Source: Littorina saxatilis (Eukaryota; Mollusca; Gastropoda; Littorinimorpha; Littorinidae). Taken from it: DNA of 64,000 nt. Shown here piece after piece: positions 1 through 11,289 of this stretch. The translations under genes and the position numbers were made by a program. The DNA is taken from contig NC_090255.1 in NCBI RefSeq assembly GCF_037325665.1, forward strand, positions 26,840,452-26,904,451. The letters run 5' to 3'. The notes under the pieces were generated by a model, which was not told the DNA's origin, made no database searches, and saw only the letters and a list, made by a program, of their open reading frames with translations. Numbering within the stretch: the first letter of the stretch is position 1; every line of letters begins with the position of its first letter.

Positions 1-788
1 TTTTTCTGCAAAGCTGTTTCATTTTGTGCTTGGTAGTTGTTCTCTCTTTGGTAAATCTTGAAGACTAATTAGAGAGAGCTAGCTTTTACAGTCATTTGCT
101 AAAAATAAAATACAGAAAAAAAAATCACAACAGGTCCATATCAGGGGCCTGGGCACTTAATATTGACCAGTGATGAGACCTTCGAGAATCACTGTAAAAA
201 GCCCTGTTTTCTTCAAAATAACATGATACAACTTGCAACTTACCATGCAAGTCAGCCTAATTGAAATATGCTTCAGATTTACAGGTTTCGATTCGACGAG
301 AACTGTATTTGAAACACAAGAGGAAACTGTTTAAAACAAATCAAAAACAGAGAGCAATTAATTGAAATGATCAACTTTCACGTAAAGAAGTATAATTTTT
401 TGAAATCTCGAGGGCTATATGTTTATTATGTTTATTCTTTATTTTTCAAACCTGAAGATTCATAAATATCATTTCAAGCAAGATGTTCCTACGATTCACA
501 CACAGAAACGAGACGCACAGCTAGTCGAAATGCGGCCAATCTATCCCGAGTGTGCTGTTTGTACGCTTAGGAAAACTCGGTTATCTTTATCCGCCAGACA
601 ACATTGGATGCCTGTGAGTTGGGCAATGATTGCAAGAAGAAGAGGCAGAACAAAATAACAAAACAAAACAAAAACAAATGCCGCGGATTCAGAGAATGAA
701 GATTAGAATAAAATGGGGAAAAAGAAGTCGAAGAAAAAGAACAGCAAACAGAACGAGACGAACAAAGGACAGGGGGTTAAACGGGAGG
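1..788. other. no gene recognised
   Basis: AT-rich sequence with short chance reading frames only. I see no splice-bounded exon, RNA gene or terminal repeat. Confidence 0.5.
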
Positions 789-1090
789 GTAGGAGAAATG
801 GAGAAGAAGAAGAAGAAGAAGGAGAAGAAGAAGAAGAAGGAGAAGGAGAAGGAGGAGGAGGAGCAGGAGGAGGACGAAGAAGAAGACGAAGAAGAAGAAG
901 AACAAGAAGAACAAGAAGAACAAGAACAAGAACAAGAACAAGAACAAGAACAAGAACAAGAACAAGAAGAACAAGAACAAGAACAAGAAGAACAACAACA
1001 ACAACAACAACAACAAGAACAACAACAACAACAACAGCAACAGCAACAGCAACAACAACAACGACAACAACAACAACAACCAGAAAAAGA
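789..1090. repeat. purine-rich GAA/GGA tract passing into (CAA)n
   Basis: The plus strand is almost all purine to about 900 (GAA, GGA), then becomes mixed GAA/CAA, then mostly CAA with some CAG. All frames stay open because the triplets lack stops. The resulting Glu/Gln, Arg/Thr or Ser/Cys-rich reading frames are best explained by the microsatellite, not by a gene. Confidence 0.85.
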
Positions 1091-1566
1091 AGATAAGGAC
1101 AAGAGGAAGACAAAGACAAGAAGAAACTGCACAATTTAGCCACACGCAATATATCTAGGATCTGCGACATTCAAATACAGTACGTGTGCCCAGCTCTCGA
1201 TCCAAATTGCATGAACATGCAGATAACCGAGAAATGCCATGAACCGCTCGGTAAGTGTGATCGGAGTAGAAGAGAAAGAGCACATCTCTCACACAAACAT
1301 CTTCAAAAACCATGCCAAGAAATAAGACGTCGTGGAAACGATCAAGATCTTACAAAGAATGTCGATTACTTACCTGCTGTTGGAGCCTGTGCAGATGCAC
1401 CCAGGTAGGATGGCCGGACAGAAACAAAGTAAGATCTGAAAAAAAGAGAACATGAGATAATTTACAGACTTGTGCACATCTACGGTTTCTCCGTAATTTC
1501 TCCGATTTTTATATGCAGAATACGGTGCTACGGATTTTTAATTAAAATTCCGAAATTCCAATGTTT
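1091..1566. other. no gene recognised
   Basis: No coding or repeat structure that I can support in this stretch. Confidence 0.4.
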
Positions 1567-2173
1567 TACAAAGCTCCCATGGGGTCGCCTTCACGCGGCG
1601 GGAGCGTTTAAACAGAGCTAACCCACCCCTTTGAATCTCTTCTTTTGTCTTATTTCTGCCTTACCAGTCCTTTCACCTATATTTCCTTCCAAGAAAACTC
1701 TCCCTACTATTCCCTGCAGTTTTCCAATTCTTTTCTTGTTGTCTTATTTCTACCTGACTGGATCCATCACCTTTATTTCACTTACCAAAAGTCTTCTTTT
1801 CCACATCCTTATTTCTCTGCACCCCGCATGTCCTAAGAGGCGACTAACGGATTCTGTTTCTCCTTTTACCCTTGTTAAGTGGTTCTTGTATAGAATATAG
1901 TCAATGTTTGTAAAGATTTTAGTCAAGCAGTATGTAAGAAATGTTTAGTCCTTTGTACTGGAAACTTGCATTCTCCCAGTAAGGTCATATATTGTACTAC
2001 GTTGCAAGCCCCTGGAGCAATTTTTTTATTAGTGCTTTTGTGAACAAGAAACACTTAACAAGTGGCTCTATCCTATCTCCCCCCTTTCCCCTATCCCATC
2101 TCCCCCCTTTCCCTCGTCGCGATATAACCTTCGTGGTTGAAAACGACGTTAAACACCAAATAAAGAAAGAAAG
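1567..2173 (+). mobile_element. retroposon with GAAA-repeat tail (3' end of a LINE or SINE)
   Basis: The 3' end contains GTTGAAAACGACGTTAAACA followed by ACCAAATAAAGAAAGAAAGAA. The same 3' end recurs in inverse orientation at 43771-43888, where it is 5' truncated and flanked by a clear target duplication. Here a possible 7-bp duplication AATGTTT is seen at 1560-1566 and 2174-2180, which would set the limits. No protein is recognised in the body, so it is either a long SINE or the 3' untranslated end of a LINE. Orientation is taken from the A-rich tail. Confidence 0.6.
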
Positions 2174-2233
2174 AATGTTTAAAAAAAAAAAAAATTGGTA
2201 CTTTTTTTCCTGTTTTAAGATGTTTTGACCAAT

Positions 2234-2486
2234 TGTGACCCTCCACCACGAAATGAGTCGCATGTCACCTCGCGCGGTTCTGCGCTAGGCTTAATATAAA
2301 TCCGGGGAGTGTGTGGTAACAGTGGGAGGATCACCTTAGTCACAGGCTTATAACTCAAACAGTTTTCGCTCTTTTCTAAAACGGTTTTCACCACTGGATA
2401 GAGCATAAAAAACTCTTTAGGAAAATGTAAAAATATGAAAATCATGCAAAGGTGACATGCGACTCATTTCGTGGTGGAGGGTCACA
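2234..2486 (+). mobile_element. MITE with ~37-bp inverted termini, copy 1
   Basis: The ends are inverted copies, beginning TGTGACCCTCCACCACG and ending with its complement; the match runs about 37 bp. Total length is 253 bp, identical to the copy at 7148-7400, whose interior lies in the opposite orientation. There is no coding capacity. The superfamily is uncertain: the duplicated flank seems to be 2 bp at most (AT here). It is probably a non-autonomous DNA transposon. Confidence 0.8.
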
Positions 2487-2877
2487 ATTAGTTAGCCGTT
2501 GCGCTGAAAAGACGTTTTCCGATTTACTGGAAGCGTGCGTGTTCTCAGCATTGAGTCTTTGTTCTTAGACCTAGTTCGTCCAGCGTCTGCGTGGCAACTT
2601 GTGATTGAAGTGAAACATGGAAAAGAAAAAAAGAGTGCGAGATTCAGATAAAGAATTAAGAGACATCATCGAGCAGACAGCACATTCCTTTAGACAAGAT
2701 GGAGACAAAGATAGACCAGATTTGAAGGAGTGAAATGGGTGCAGATCATACGACCCTTCGCGGAGAAATATGAGATATTTCACAAATTACAGGCAAGCCA
2801 ATTTCTAAAGTGTTCGAGAACTCGAGGCTAGTCAAGTTAACTACAGAAAAGAACACACACAAAAGCCACTCATCAAT

Positions 2878-2919
<42 letters not shown>

Positions 2920-2949
2920 GCGCGCTCGCGCACACACGCACACACACTC

Positions 2950-3023
<74 letters not shown>

Positions 3024-3034
3024 ACACAGACCGT

Positions 3035-3075
<41 letters not shown>
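2878..3075. repeat. (CA)n/(CT)n compound microsatellite
   Basis: Long CA runs flank a central CT run of about 30 bp and a short CG-rich patch. Confidence 0.95.
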
Positions 3076-3133
3076 ATTCAATTAATCTTAAACACAAAAC
3101 ACGTTTTCCATAACAAATGCAATGCTTGTTGAA

Positions 3134-4017
3134 AACAAGTCGCGTAAGGCGAAAATACAACATTTAGTCAAGTAGCTGTCGAACTCACAGAATGAAACTG
3201 AACGCAATGCCATTTTTCAGCAAGACCGTAACTATACTCGTAGCATCGTCAGTCTACCGCTCATGCGCATTGCAAAGGCAGTGAAATTGACAAGAAGAGC
3301 GGTTTAGTAGTTGCGCTGAGAAGAATAGCACGCTTTTCTGTACCTCTCTTCGTTTTAACTTTCTGAGCGTGTTTTTAATCCAAACATATCATATCTATAT
3401 GTTTTTGGAATCAGGAACCGACAAGGAATAAGATGAAAGTGTTTTTAAATTGATTTCGACAATTACATTTTGATAATAATTTTTATATTTTTAATTTTCA
3501 GAGCTTGTTTTTAATCGAAATATAACATATTTATATGTTTTTGGAATCAAAAAATGATGGAGAATAAGATAAACGTAAATTTGGATCGTTTTATAAAATA
3601 AATATTTTTTTTACAATTTTCAGATTTTTAATGACCACAGTCATTAATTAATTTTTAAGCCACCAAGCTGAAATGCAATACCGAAGTCCGGGCTTCGTCG
3701 AAGATTACTTCACCAAAATTTCAACCAATATGGTTGAAAAATGAGAGCGTGACAGTGCCGCCTCAACTTTCACGAAAAGCCGGATATGACGTCATCAAAG
3801 ACATTTATCAAACAAAGGAAAAAAAAACGTTCGGGGATATCATACCCAGTAACTCTCATGTCAAATTTCATAAAGATCGGTCCAGTAGTTTAGTCTGAAT
3901 CGCTCTACACACACACACACAGACACACATACACACACACGCACGCACATACACCACGACCCTCGTCTCGATTCCCCGCTCTACGTTAAAACATTTAGTC
4001 AAAACTTGACTAAATGT
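3134..4017 (+). mobile_element. Rpt-1 copy A, unclassified ~880-bp element
   Basis: Begins AACAAGTCGCGTAAGGCG and ends CTTGACTAAATGT. A 13-bp motif ATTTAGTCAAG near the 5' end is the inverse of the terminal CTTGACTAAAT, and a direct copy lies just inside the 3' end, making a terminal hairpin. The interior holds GTTTTTGGAATCAG twice, a TGACGTCA palindrome and a variable (CA)n about 90 bp from the 3' end. No protein is encoded. The family is repeated at least eight more times in this window. It is probably non-autonomous; the class is unknown. Confidence 0.8.
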
Positions 4018-4273
4018 AAAAAACAGAGCAGACACACATCATACAGACACACAGAGAACAGACAGAACTCTTTGCAAGACAAGGTGAAGACAAGCTTAGA
4101 GCAGGCTTGACGGTAAAAACAGGAAGGGCTGTTTCCCAATCGCTAAGGTTTGGCCAAGAACTGTGACCCTGGGGTGCGGAAGATGAGATACTGCAGAAAA
4201 TACGGTCTAGCAATTTGCACAAGTTGTTGAAAGCTAAAAGCCAGTCCAACAAAATAATATTAAACAAGTTCAA

Positions 4274-4306
<33 letters not shown>

Positions 4307-4390
4307 CACACACACACACACACGCACACACACATACACGCACGCATCTCTATCCATCTATCCATCCATCCATCCACCCATCTATCTATC
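4274..4390. repeat. (CA)n then (CATC)n microsatellite
   Basis: CA dinucleotides pass into CATC/TATC tetranucleotides at about 4346-4390. Confidence 0.9.
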
Positions 4391-5004
4391 CATACGTTTT
4401 CCCACGGACAACCCCATGAAAGCTCAAGAAAAGACATTCAGACAAGACAAAGAAGAGACACTTCAGTTTATTTATAGGCAAGGTGGAGAAAAGCATAGAC
4501 CAGAGAGTCGGAGTGGGGTGGGGGGGGGGGGGGTGTGGGTGTTCTCTGTAACAGTGGGCAGAAGAAGAAACAAGTCGCGTAAAGCGAAAATACAATATTT
4601 AGTCAAGTAGCTGTCGAACTCACAGAATGAAACTGAACGCAACGCCATTTTTCAGCAAGACCGTATACTCGTAGCGGGGTAGTAGTTGCGCTAAGAAGGA
4701 TAGCACGCTTTTCTGTACCTCTCTTTGTTTTAACTTTCTGAGCGTGTTTTTAATCGAAACATATCATATCTATATGTTTTTGGAATCAGGAACCGACAAG
4801 GAATAAGATGAAAGTGTTTTTAAATTGATTTGGACAATTTAATTTTGATAATAATTTTTATATATTTAATTTTCAGAGCTTGTTTTTAATCCGAATAGAA
4901 CATATTTATATGTTTTTGGAATCAGCAAATGATGGAGAATAAGATAAACGTAAATTTGGATCGTTTTATAAATTTTTATTTTTTTTTACAATTTTCCGAT
5001 TTTT

Positions 5005-5707
5005 GAGTCACTTGAGAAAAAGTGACTCTATGTAATCGGTCAGTGTTAGTCTGTCCGGCCGGCCGTCCGGCCGGCCGTCCGTAGACACCACCTTAACGTT
5101 GGACTTTTCTCGGAAACTATCAAAGCGATCGGGCTCATATTTTGTTTAGTCGTTACCTCCAATGACCTCTACACTTTAACGATGGTTTCGTTGACCTTTG
5201 ACCTTTTTCAAGGTCACAGGTCAGCGTCAAAGGAAAAATTAGACATTTTATATCTTTTCTCGGAAACTATCAAAGCGATCGGGCTCATATTTTGTTTAGT
5301 CGTGACCTCCAATGACCTCTACACTTTAACGATGGTTTCGTTGACCTTTGACCTTTTTCAAGGTCACAGGTCAGCGTCAAAGGAAAAATTAGACATTTTA
5401 TATCTTTGACAAAGTTCATCGGATGTGATTGAAACTTTGTAGGATTGTTCTTTACATCAAAGTATTTACATCTGTAGCCTTTTACGAACGTTATCAGAAA
5501 AACAAGGGAGATAACTAGCCTTTTCTGTTCGGCAACACACAACTTAACGTTGGGCTTTTCTCGGAAACTATAAAAGTGACCGGGCTCAAATTTTATGTGA
5601 ACGTGACTCATTGTGTTGTGAATAGCAATTTCTTCCTGTCCATCTGATGCCTCATATAATATTCAGAACTGCGAAAGTGACTCGATCGAGCGTTTGCTCT
5701 TCTTGTT
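5005..5707 (+). mobile_element. Rpt-2, unclassified ~700-bp element nested in Rpt-1
   Basis: Starts with the hairpin AGTCACTT-gagaaa-AAGTGACT at 5006-5027 and ends AAGTGACTCGATCGAGCG plus a short T-rich tail. Its limits are defined by comparison with uninterrupted Rpt-1 copies. A possible TT duplication lies at the junctions. The inside carries GACCTTTGACCTTTTTCAAG-type blocks, CCGGCCGTCCGG repeats at 5054-5083 and no open gene. As in Rpt-1, an inverted end motif forms a hairpin close to one terminus. Confidence 0.65.
5105..5404 (+). repeat. tandem duplication, two 150-bp units inside Rpt-2
   Basis: CGGAAACTATCAAAGCGATC occurs at 5111 and again at 5261. The two 150-bp units differ at only about one base in the part I compared (CGTTACC versus CGTGACC). 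The duplication is therefore recent relative to the element. Confidence 0.9.
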
Positions 5708-6129
5708 AATGACCAAAGTCATTAATTAATTTTTAAGCCACCAAGCTGAAATGCAATACCGAAGTCCGGGCTTCGTCGAAGATTACTTGACCAAAATTTC
5801 AACCAATTTGGTTGAAAAATGAGGGCGTGACAGTGCCGCCTCAACTTTCACGAAAAGCCGGATATGACGTCATCAAAGACATTTATCAAAAAAATGAAAA
5901 AAACGTTCGGGGATTTCATACCCAGGAACTCTCATGTCAAATTTCATAAAGATCGGTCCAGTAGTTTAGTCTGAATCGCTCTACACACACACACACAGAC
6001 ACACGCACATACACCACGACCCTCGTTTCGATTCCCCCTCGATGTTAAAATATTTAGTCAAAACTTGACTAAATATAAAAACTGAGGGGCGCAAGATGAG
6101 ACTACAGAAATTGGTATGAGCCTGACACA

Positions 6130-6197
6130 AGTCAACACACACACATACACACACACATACACACACGCACACACACACAAACATAAACACACACACA

Positions 6198-6228
<31 letters not shown>

Positions 6229-6279
6229 GCTTACACTCAAACTCTCTCTTTCTGTCTCTCTACCTTTCTCTCCCCCACG

Positions 6280-6321
<42 letters not shown>

Positions 6322-6365
6322 TACACTCAAACTCTCTCTTTCTGTCTCTCTACCTTTCTCTCCCC

Positions 6366-6405
<40 letters not shown>

Positions 6406-6452
6406 CACACACACACACGCACACACACACACACACACACACATACACAAAC
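6130..6452. repeat. (CA)n array with duplicated CT-rich spacer
   Basis: CA runs enclose two nearly identical spacers of about 57 bp, starting CTTACACTCAAACTCTCTC at about 6230 and 6320, giving a ~90-bp higher-order repeat. Confidence 0.85.
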
Positions 6453-6637
6453 AGGTAGGTGAGGTTTGAAATGTCAAGTTAATTTCTCTAAATTAACTTT
6501 CTTTGCCAATAAGTTTCTATTTTCAGGGTAAACGGAAACACATTTCTTGGGGTTCGCAAGAGATTGAATTGCTAGGTGTATGTAAATAGAACCGAACCAA
6601 TTGCCATGTTGTATTATTATTTGTGTACAGGATTTTG

Positions 6638-6860
6638 TTCTGCAACATATTGGATTACATTTGAAACGTCTCTTTTGTCGTTTAAATGAGACGGGGGGGG
6701 GGGGGGGGGGGGGGGGGGTGTGAGGCGGTGCAGGGGGCTGGGAGGGACTTTTTTCTGCAACATATTGGATTACATTAACATTTGAAACTTCTCTTCCATT
6801 AATTAATGAGGCGGTGGGGGTGTGAGACGGGGGGTGGGGGTGTGAGACGGGGGGTGGGGG
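6638..6860. repeat. imperfect duplication with poly-G tracts
   Basis: The phrase TTCTGCAACATATTGGATTA occurs at about 6638 and 6752, each followed by GAGACGG/GAGGCGG and a G-rich tract. The G run at 6692-6718 is about 27 bases; 6810-6870 has GGGGGTGTGAGACGG repeats. Confidence 0.75.
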
Positions 6861-7147
6861 TGGGGGGTGGCAGGTGAGGGGTCCGCGTTGAAGTCCTCCA
6901 TTGTTGCGTTCGGTCAGGTATCGAATGTTGTACACTGGACTGTCAAATTGAAGCACCCCCATGTACAATTGTTGACCAATAAATCTAACATGTTTGTGTA
7001 ATTTGAGTAATAACTAAATACGTTCCTTTCTAATCCCCAGCTTGAATTAAATACCGGCAACTATTGCCTTTTTGTGCATCACATGTCCCTCACCAAAGTC
7101 CTTCCTACGAAAACGCCGTGTTCGTGCCGCCGATCTAAAAACAAAAA

Positions 7148-7400
7148 TGTGACCCTCCACCACGGAATGAGTCGCATGCCACCTTTGCATGATTTTCATA
7201 GTTTTAAATTTGTCTAAAGAGTTGTTTATGCTCTATCCAGTGGTGAAAATCGTTTTAGAAAAGAGCAAAAACTGTTTGAGTTATAAGCCTGTGACTAAGG
7301 TGACCCTCACACTGTTACCAGACACTCCCCGGACTTTTATTAAGCCTAGCGCAGAACCGCGCGATGTGACATGCGACTCATTTCGTGGTAGAGGGTCACA
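7148..7400 (-). mobile_element. MITE with ~37-bp inverted termini, copy 2
   Basis: Same 253-bp length and termini as the element at 2234-2486, with the interior inverted: the block with ACTCCCCGGAC lies near the right end here and its complement near the left end there. The flanks are A-rich, so the duplication cannot be read with certainty. Confidence 0.8.
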
Positions 7401-8593
7401 AATAAGAGCTGGGCCCGTATGCAGGAGTGGTGTTTAGAGACTTTAATCCGGGATAAACTGCACTGAGGGTACAATTTATGCCGGACTACAGTGTCTACCT
7501 CTACTTATGCATACAGCCCCTGGTCATGTTGGTCTCCGTGCCCAAAGAACAAATAAACTTATAATTTCTCTACTACTTTACTTCTTTGCACATAATTGGC
7601 ACGGCTCACTCCATCTGTAAAGTATGACAGCTTAAACACAAATTCCTTGAATTGGGGGCACACAACTCGAACATATAAAGGATTATATGTATGTAATTAA
7701 AATAATCTTCTTCTTTTCTTCTCAATAGTTTTCCTTGTCTTTCGTTGCTTGTTGTTTTGTTTGTGTGTTTGTTTTGTTGTGTGCTTGTTAACCCAATTTA
7801 GGGACATGGAGGTCCAGAATCCACCACCCCTTCAGGGGCCAATTAGGAAACCCTCAAAAACCCTAGAAGGCACACAGACTAGGGAAAAAATCGTCAAGGG
7901 GTTCTAAGACAAAGTGGTTAAGGAAAATAAGGAGTGCCCTTGTCCATTGTTATTTTTTCCGAGAGTCTTTTTTTTTTGGTCCTTAGTTGAACAAACCGCA
8001 TTTTCTTCGCTATGATTTAGGGGAACAAAGAAACAAAAATGTCTCGCTCCCAAATCCTAGTGAAGAATGCACATATGCTAAGGAGCTATAAGATATACTC
8101 TTATTATAGAAAGAAAAAAAAAAGAGCGATAAGTAATTTCCAGAATGAGTAGACAAGATACAGGAAATCGTCTTTTCTTGTTCCGTCTTTTTCGTACTGG
8201 TTTCCAAATAATAATGAGGACTACAATGAACAAATTGCCTCTCAAAGACATAGTGATGCAATGACTTGCAAAAAAATGCAATAAAAGATTCAAAGACAGA
8301 GTAGGCAAGAAAAAGGACGTTTCTCTGTCGTCTTTTTCAATGAAAAAAGTAAATGCAAAAATGTAATTTGGAGTTTTTGGAGAAATATCGAGAAGCGGGA
8401 GGATCCTTCAAAGACGAAAAACATGATTCAAATTCATTCTCTTCTTAATTTCTGTCCTTCATTTGCACCTTCTTGCTCTTCTCGGTGTTTTTTTTATTTT
8501 TCGTGTTCGCTTCATCTTCCTCTTCGATTTCTTCACATTCTTCTTCTTCTTCTTATGCCCACACCATTATCACAGCTTCACAACAACCGCAAT
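7401..8593. other. no gene recognised
   Basis: AT-rich, with TTG/TTTG-rich stretches at 7735-7790 and CTT-rich stretches at 8465-8560. No exon, terminal repeat or RNA gene is supported. Confidence 0.45.
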
Positions 8594-8750
8594 ACGGTGG
8601 CCTAGTGGTAAGGCGTCCGCCCAGTGAGCGGGAGGTCGTGGGTTCGAACCCCGGCCGGGTTATACCTAAGACTTTAAAATTGGCAATCTAGTGGCTGCTC
8701 CGCCTGGCGTCTGGTATTATGGGGTTAGTGCTAGGACTGGTCAGTTCTAG
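8594..8750 (+). mobile_element. tRNA-derived SINE head
   Basis: A box-like GGTGGCCTAGTGGTAAGGC and B box-like GTGGGTTCGAACCCC are correctly spaced for an internal pol III promoter. The acceptor arms do not pair as in a functional tRNA, and a tRNA-unrelated body follows. The 3' limit is uncertain; I place it near 8750. Confidence 0.65.
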
Positions 8751-9539
8751 CAGAGGGAATGAAATACAAGTATGCTCTAGATTGGTCTCTAGGTACTCTA
8801 CGGAATGTACGCGAGTAGTGAAATATGATAGCGGTCAGTGGATCAGTTACCAACATTCCTCCTGACATCTGGTAGTGATTTAGTCTTGATGGCGATCGGT
8901 GCTTTCCTTCGTTTGCCAATGGACTTGCCAAACTATCTTATGTGTCAGTTACATTTTGACGATTATCTGAGCGACCCCTTTTACAGAAAATTCAAATAGC
9001 AACCGAACCCATTCATGGAAGATCATATAGGATGTACATTAGGTCCCTAATCACGAAGAGGGTCACCTAGAAACACGCTCAAATATGTGATTTTTCTTGA
9101 TACATTGTTAACTAATCTAAAAGATTGGAGTTTTCCTAACAATACACACACAACGTATTCGTTTTGATAACAAAAATAATGATATGGCATGTATCAATAG
9201 CATGTGGTAAAGGGGTAACACAATAATAATTAACAAGTGACCATAAGGATCCTAATACTTTCCGTTTATCATCTCGTGCTGTCACGGTTGTTGTTTTATT
9301 ATTTAAAGTCTTCTTCATCGAAATGATAAAACATCTCGGGCTGATTGGTCCTGACATAGACCTACATTAGATAAATATAGGTCCCTGGTCCTGATATGGC
9401 TCAAAAGATATGGTACCTAGGGTCACCAAAGTCAGTTCAGAGCTTCTCGGCATCGACTCCGATGAGCATGCTTCCTAATAGTGGTGTCAACAGTTTTATC
9501 AGTTTTGGAGAAAAGTGGGTGCAAACGAAAACATTTAAA
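8751..9539. other. no gene recognised
   Basis: No coding or RNA structure seen. Sequence like the following diverged repeat (CTAGGGTCAC, GGTCCTGA) appears in the last part. Confidence 0.4.
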
Positions 9540-9833
9540 CCATGCCTGACGGGATAATGTTGGCACTAGGATCATCAAACTACAGAGCAAATTATCAATA
9601 TCAATCACCACAAACTGGGGCCTTAATTTCGGAGAAAATAACTGTGTCCTTACTGGAGACAATTGAGTACATGTATACGAAATAGCATTTCCTGACGGGA
9701 TAATTTTGAGTGACACTAGGGTCATCAATCCGCAGGACATAATTATGAGCGTTTATTCCCATGGACCTCGAGCTCATAGCCAAAGTGAGTTTCAATAGCT
9801 TTACCCATTTGGGAGAAATGAGTACATATATAT
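9540..9833 (+). repeat. diverged ~145-bp tandem units interrupted by an LTR element
   Basis: CCTGACGGGATAAT followed by CACTAGGnTCATCAA occurs near 9547 and 9690. A third, weaker match (ACGGGATAATTGCACTATGA) lies at about 13753, just past the LTR element. The LTR element appears to have inserted within this short array. Confidence 0.45.
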
Positions 9834-10196
9834 TGTTGTGGAGATCGCTAAATACCACTGGAATCGAATGGAAGGATAAAGAACATTATGGAACTTACTT
9901 TGATTTAGTGCGCAGTCACTCATGACGTAAGCGTAGACGCTCATCGGACAGACGGAACTGTGTAGATCTAACCAGATTAATGTCGATGTTTCCCGAATAT
10001 TCTCGTATGTCCATTAACTATATAAGTAGGGCTGCGCACACGTATTGTTGTTCTTTACCAGTCTTGCACTTGTTCATTCTTACACTGTGCTGAGAGATAT
10101 TGTCACCGTTGTTCCAGCTGTTAATAAATCTACAGAACCTACACAACTCGTTGTGTCTCCTTTGCGACTGAGAGTGGCGAAAGGAAAAACACGACA
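9834..10196 (+). repeat. 5' LTR of Gypsy-type element 1
   Basis: Runs from TGTTGTGGAG to AACACGACA, the TG...CA form. It holds a TATA-like CTATATAAG near 10018 and AATAAA near 10120, the likely promoter and polyadenylation signals. Confidence 0.9.
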
Positions 10197-10253
10197 ACTG
10201 GCGTCGCCGACAGTTATTTCCCTTGTCTATTCGGAGTGACTTATTACTGCAAA

Positions 10254-11240
10254 ATGACGGAAACAGAGCAGCTGATAACGCTTCTAAGGGAGCAGTTGGA
10301 GCAACAGCAACGCCAGCACAAAGAAGATATGGAGCAACAAATACACCAGATGGAGATGATGATGAAAGTGTTCAGTGGTGCCGCAGCTCCTGCCAGGGAG
10401 GAAAGCTACGACGATCCGAGTGCTTCGAATCTACGTTTTCCCATTACTACACAGGCAGCTGCAATCCCATCTTTTGTTGCGTTTGATGCAACATCGGAAC
10501 TGTGGCCTGACTACTGGTCAAGATTTTGCACGTTTGTGGTCGCCAACTCCGTGCCGGAGCAGCGCAAGGCTCAAGTTTTCTTGACGAATCAGACTGCTAT
10601 GGTCTACAAACAACTGGCAAATCTGGCTACTCAGCAAAATCCGCCCAAGTTTGACAATGGACGAAATTGTCAAATTTATGAAAGAACAGTTCGACCCGAA
10701 ACTCTTCATAGTGCGAGAACTTTTCAAGTTCTGGAGTGACATGAAACGGAAGCCAGGCGAAACTCTTCAGGAGTTAGCAGCGCGCATACGCCAAGACGCC
10801 GCTACCTGTGACTTTCCTTCGATCAAAAACCCACAAGACGAAGCTCTGAGACAGAGATTCATATGTTCTGTCAACAATGAGGCTGTCTTAAAGGCTCTAT
10901 TGAAGATCAAGGACACAGAGCTGGATTTCGCACGTGCTGTCCAAGTCGCGATTGAGACTGTGAAGACGCAGCGAAGGTTGCCAAGGAAACTGTCTACGGT
11001 TCCAAGACCATGTCAGTCAACAAGGTCCACCAGAACAAGACTACGGGTCCACGAAAGAACCACAAGCAGTCTAATTCCACAGACAGGAAGTGCTACCGAT
11101 GTGGAAAGGCCCACAAAGCAACAGACTGCCCCTACAAAGAAGCCAAATGCCGATTCTGTGACGTCACAGGACATTTGGAAGCTGTCTGTAGAAAAAAGCA
11201 ACATCAGAATCGGGAACGACATTCCCAGGCTTCCGTGAAG
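10254..11240 (+). pseudogene. gag region, Gypsy-type element 1
   Basis: The N-terminal piece is Gln/Glu-rich (likely coiled coil), followed by a capsid-like segment with WPDYWSRF. The C-terminal part carries paired zinc knuckles, seen as CYRCGKAHKATDCP and CRFCDVTGHLEAVC. This is typical of Ty3/Gypsy Gag nucleocapsid. Treated as a fossil part of a broken element. Confidence 0.75.
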
Positions 11241-11289
11241 AGAGTCACGAAAGCAGAGCTTGTCAACGCGATCCTCGGTGAAGTTCCCC

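Larger units (their letters stand above)
4569..6076 (+). mobile_element. Rpt-1 copy B, interrupted by Rpt-2
   Basis: Both Rpt-1 ends are present (AACAAGTCGCGTAAAGCG at the start, CTTGACTAAATAT at the end). The element is split near its middle by a ~700-bp foreign block at 5005-5707. Removing the block leaves the usual junction GATTTTT followed by AATGACC seen in copies A, C and D. Confidence 0.85.
2640..6480. repeat. three diverged copies of a ~0.5-kb unit ending in (CA)n, split by Rpt-1 insertions
   Basis: Segments 2640-3133, 4018-4568 and 6077-6480 share a loose order of motifs: AGACAAG-type purine stretches with AGACCAGA, then GCGGAAGATGAGA-like sequence, then a long (CA)n run. Rpt-1 copies A and B separate them. 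This suggests an old tandem duplication later invaded by Rpt-1. The similarity is patchy and judged by eye. Confidence 0.4.

Noticed and set aside
630-1139. Glu/Gln-rich 169-codon frame and its Ser/Cys-rich antisense frames
   Set aside because: All frames are open because of GAA/CAA triplets; no unique domain or splice evidence.
2746-3163. Thr/His, Val/Cys and Arg/Glu repeat frames over CA/CT tracts (also at 4010, 6058, 37462, 46845, 49836)
   Set aside because: Pure microsatellite translation with no unique protein sequence.
8594-8670. Possible true tRNA gene
   Set aside because: A and B boxes are present but the acceptor stem does not pair and a SINE body follows.
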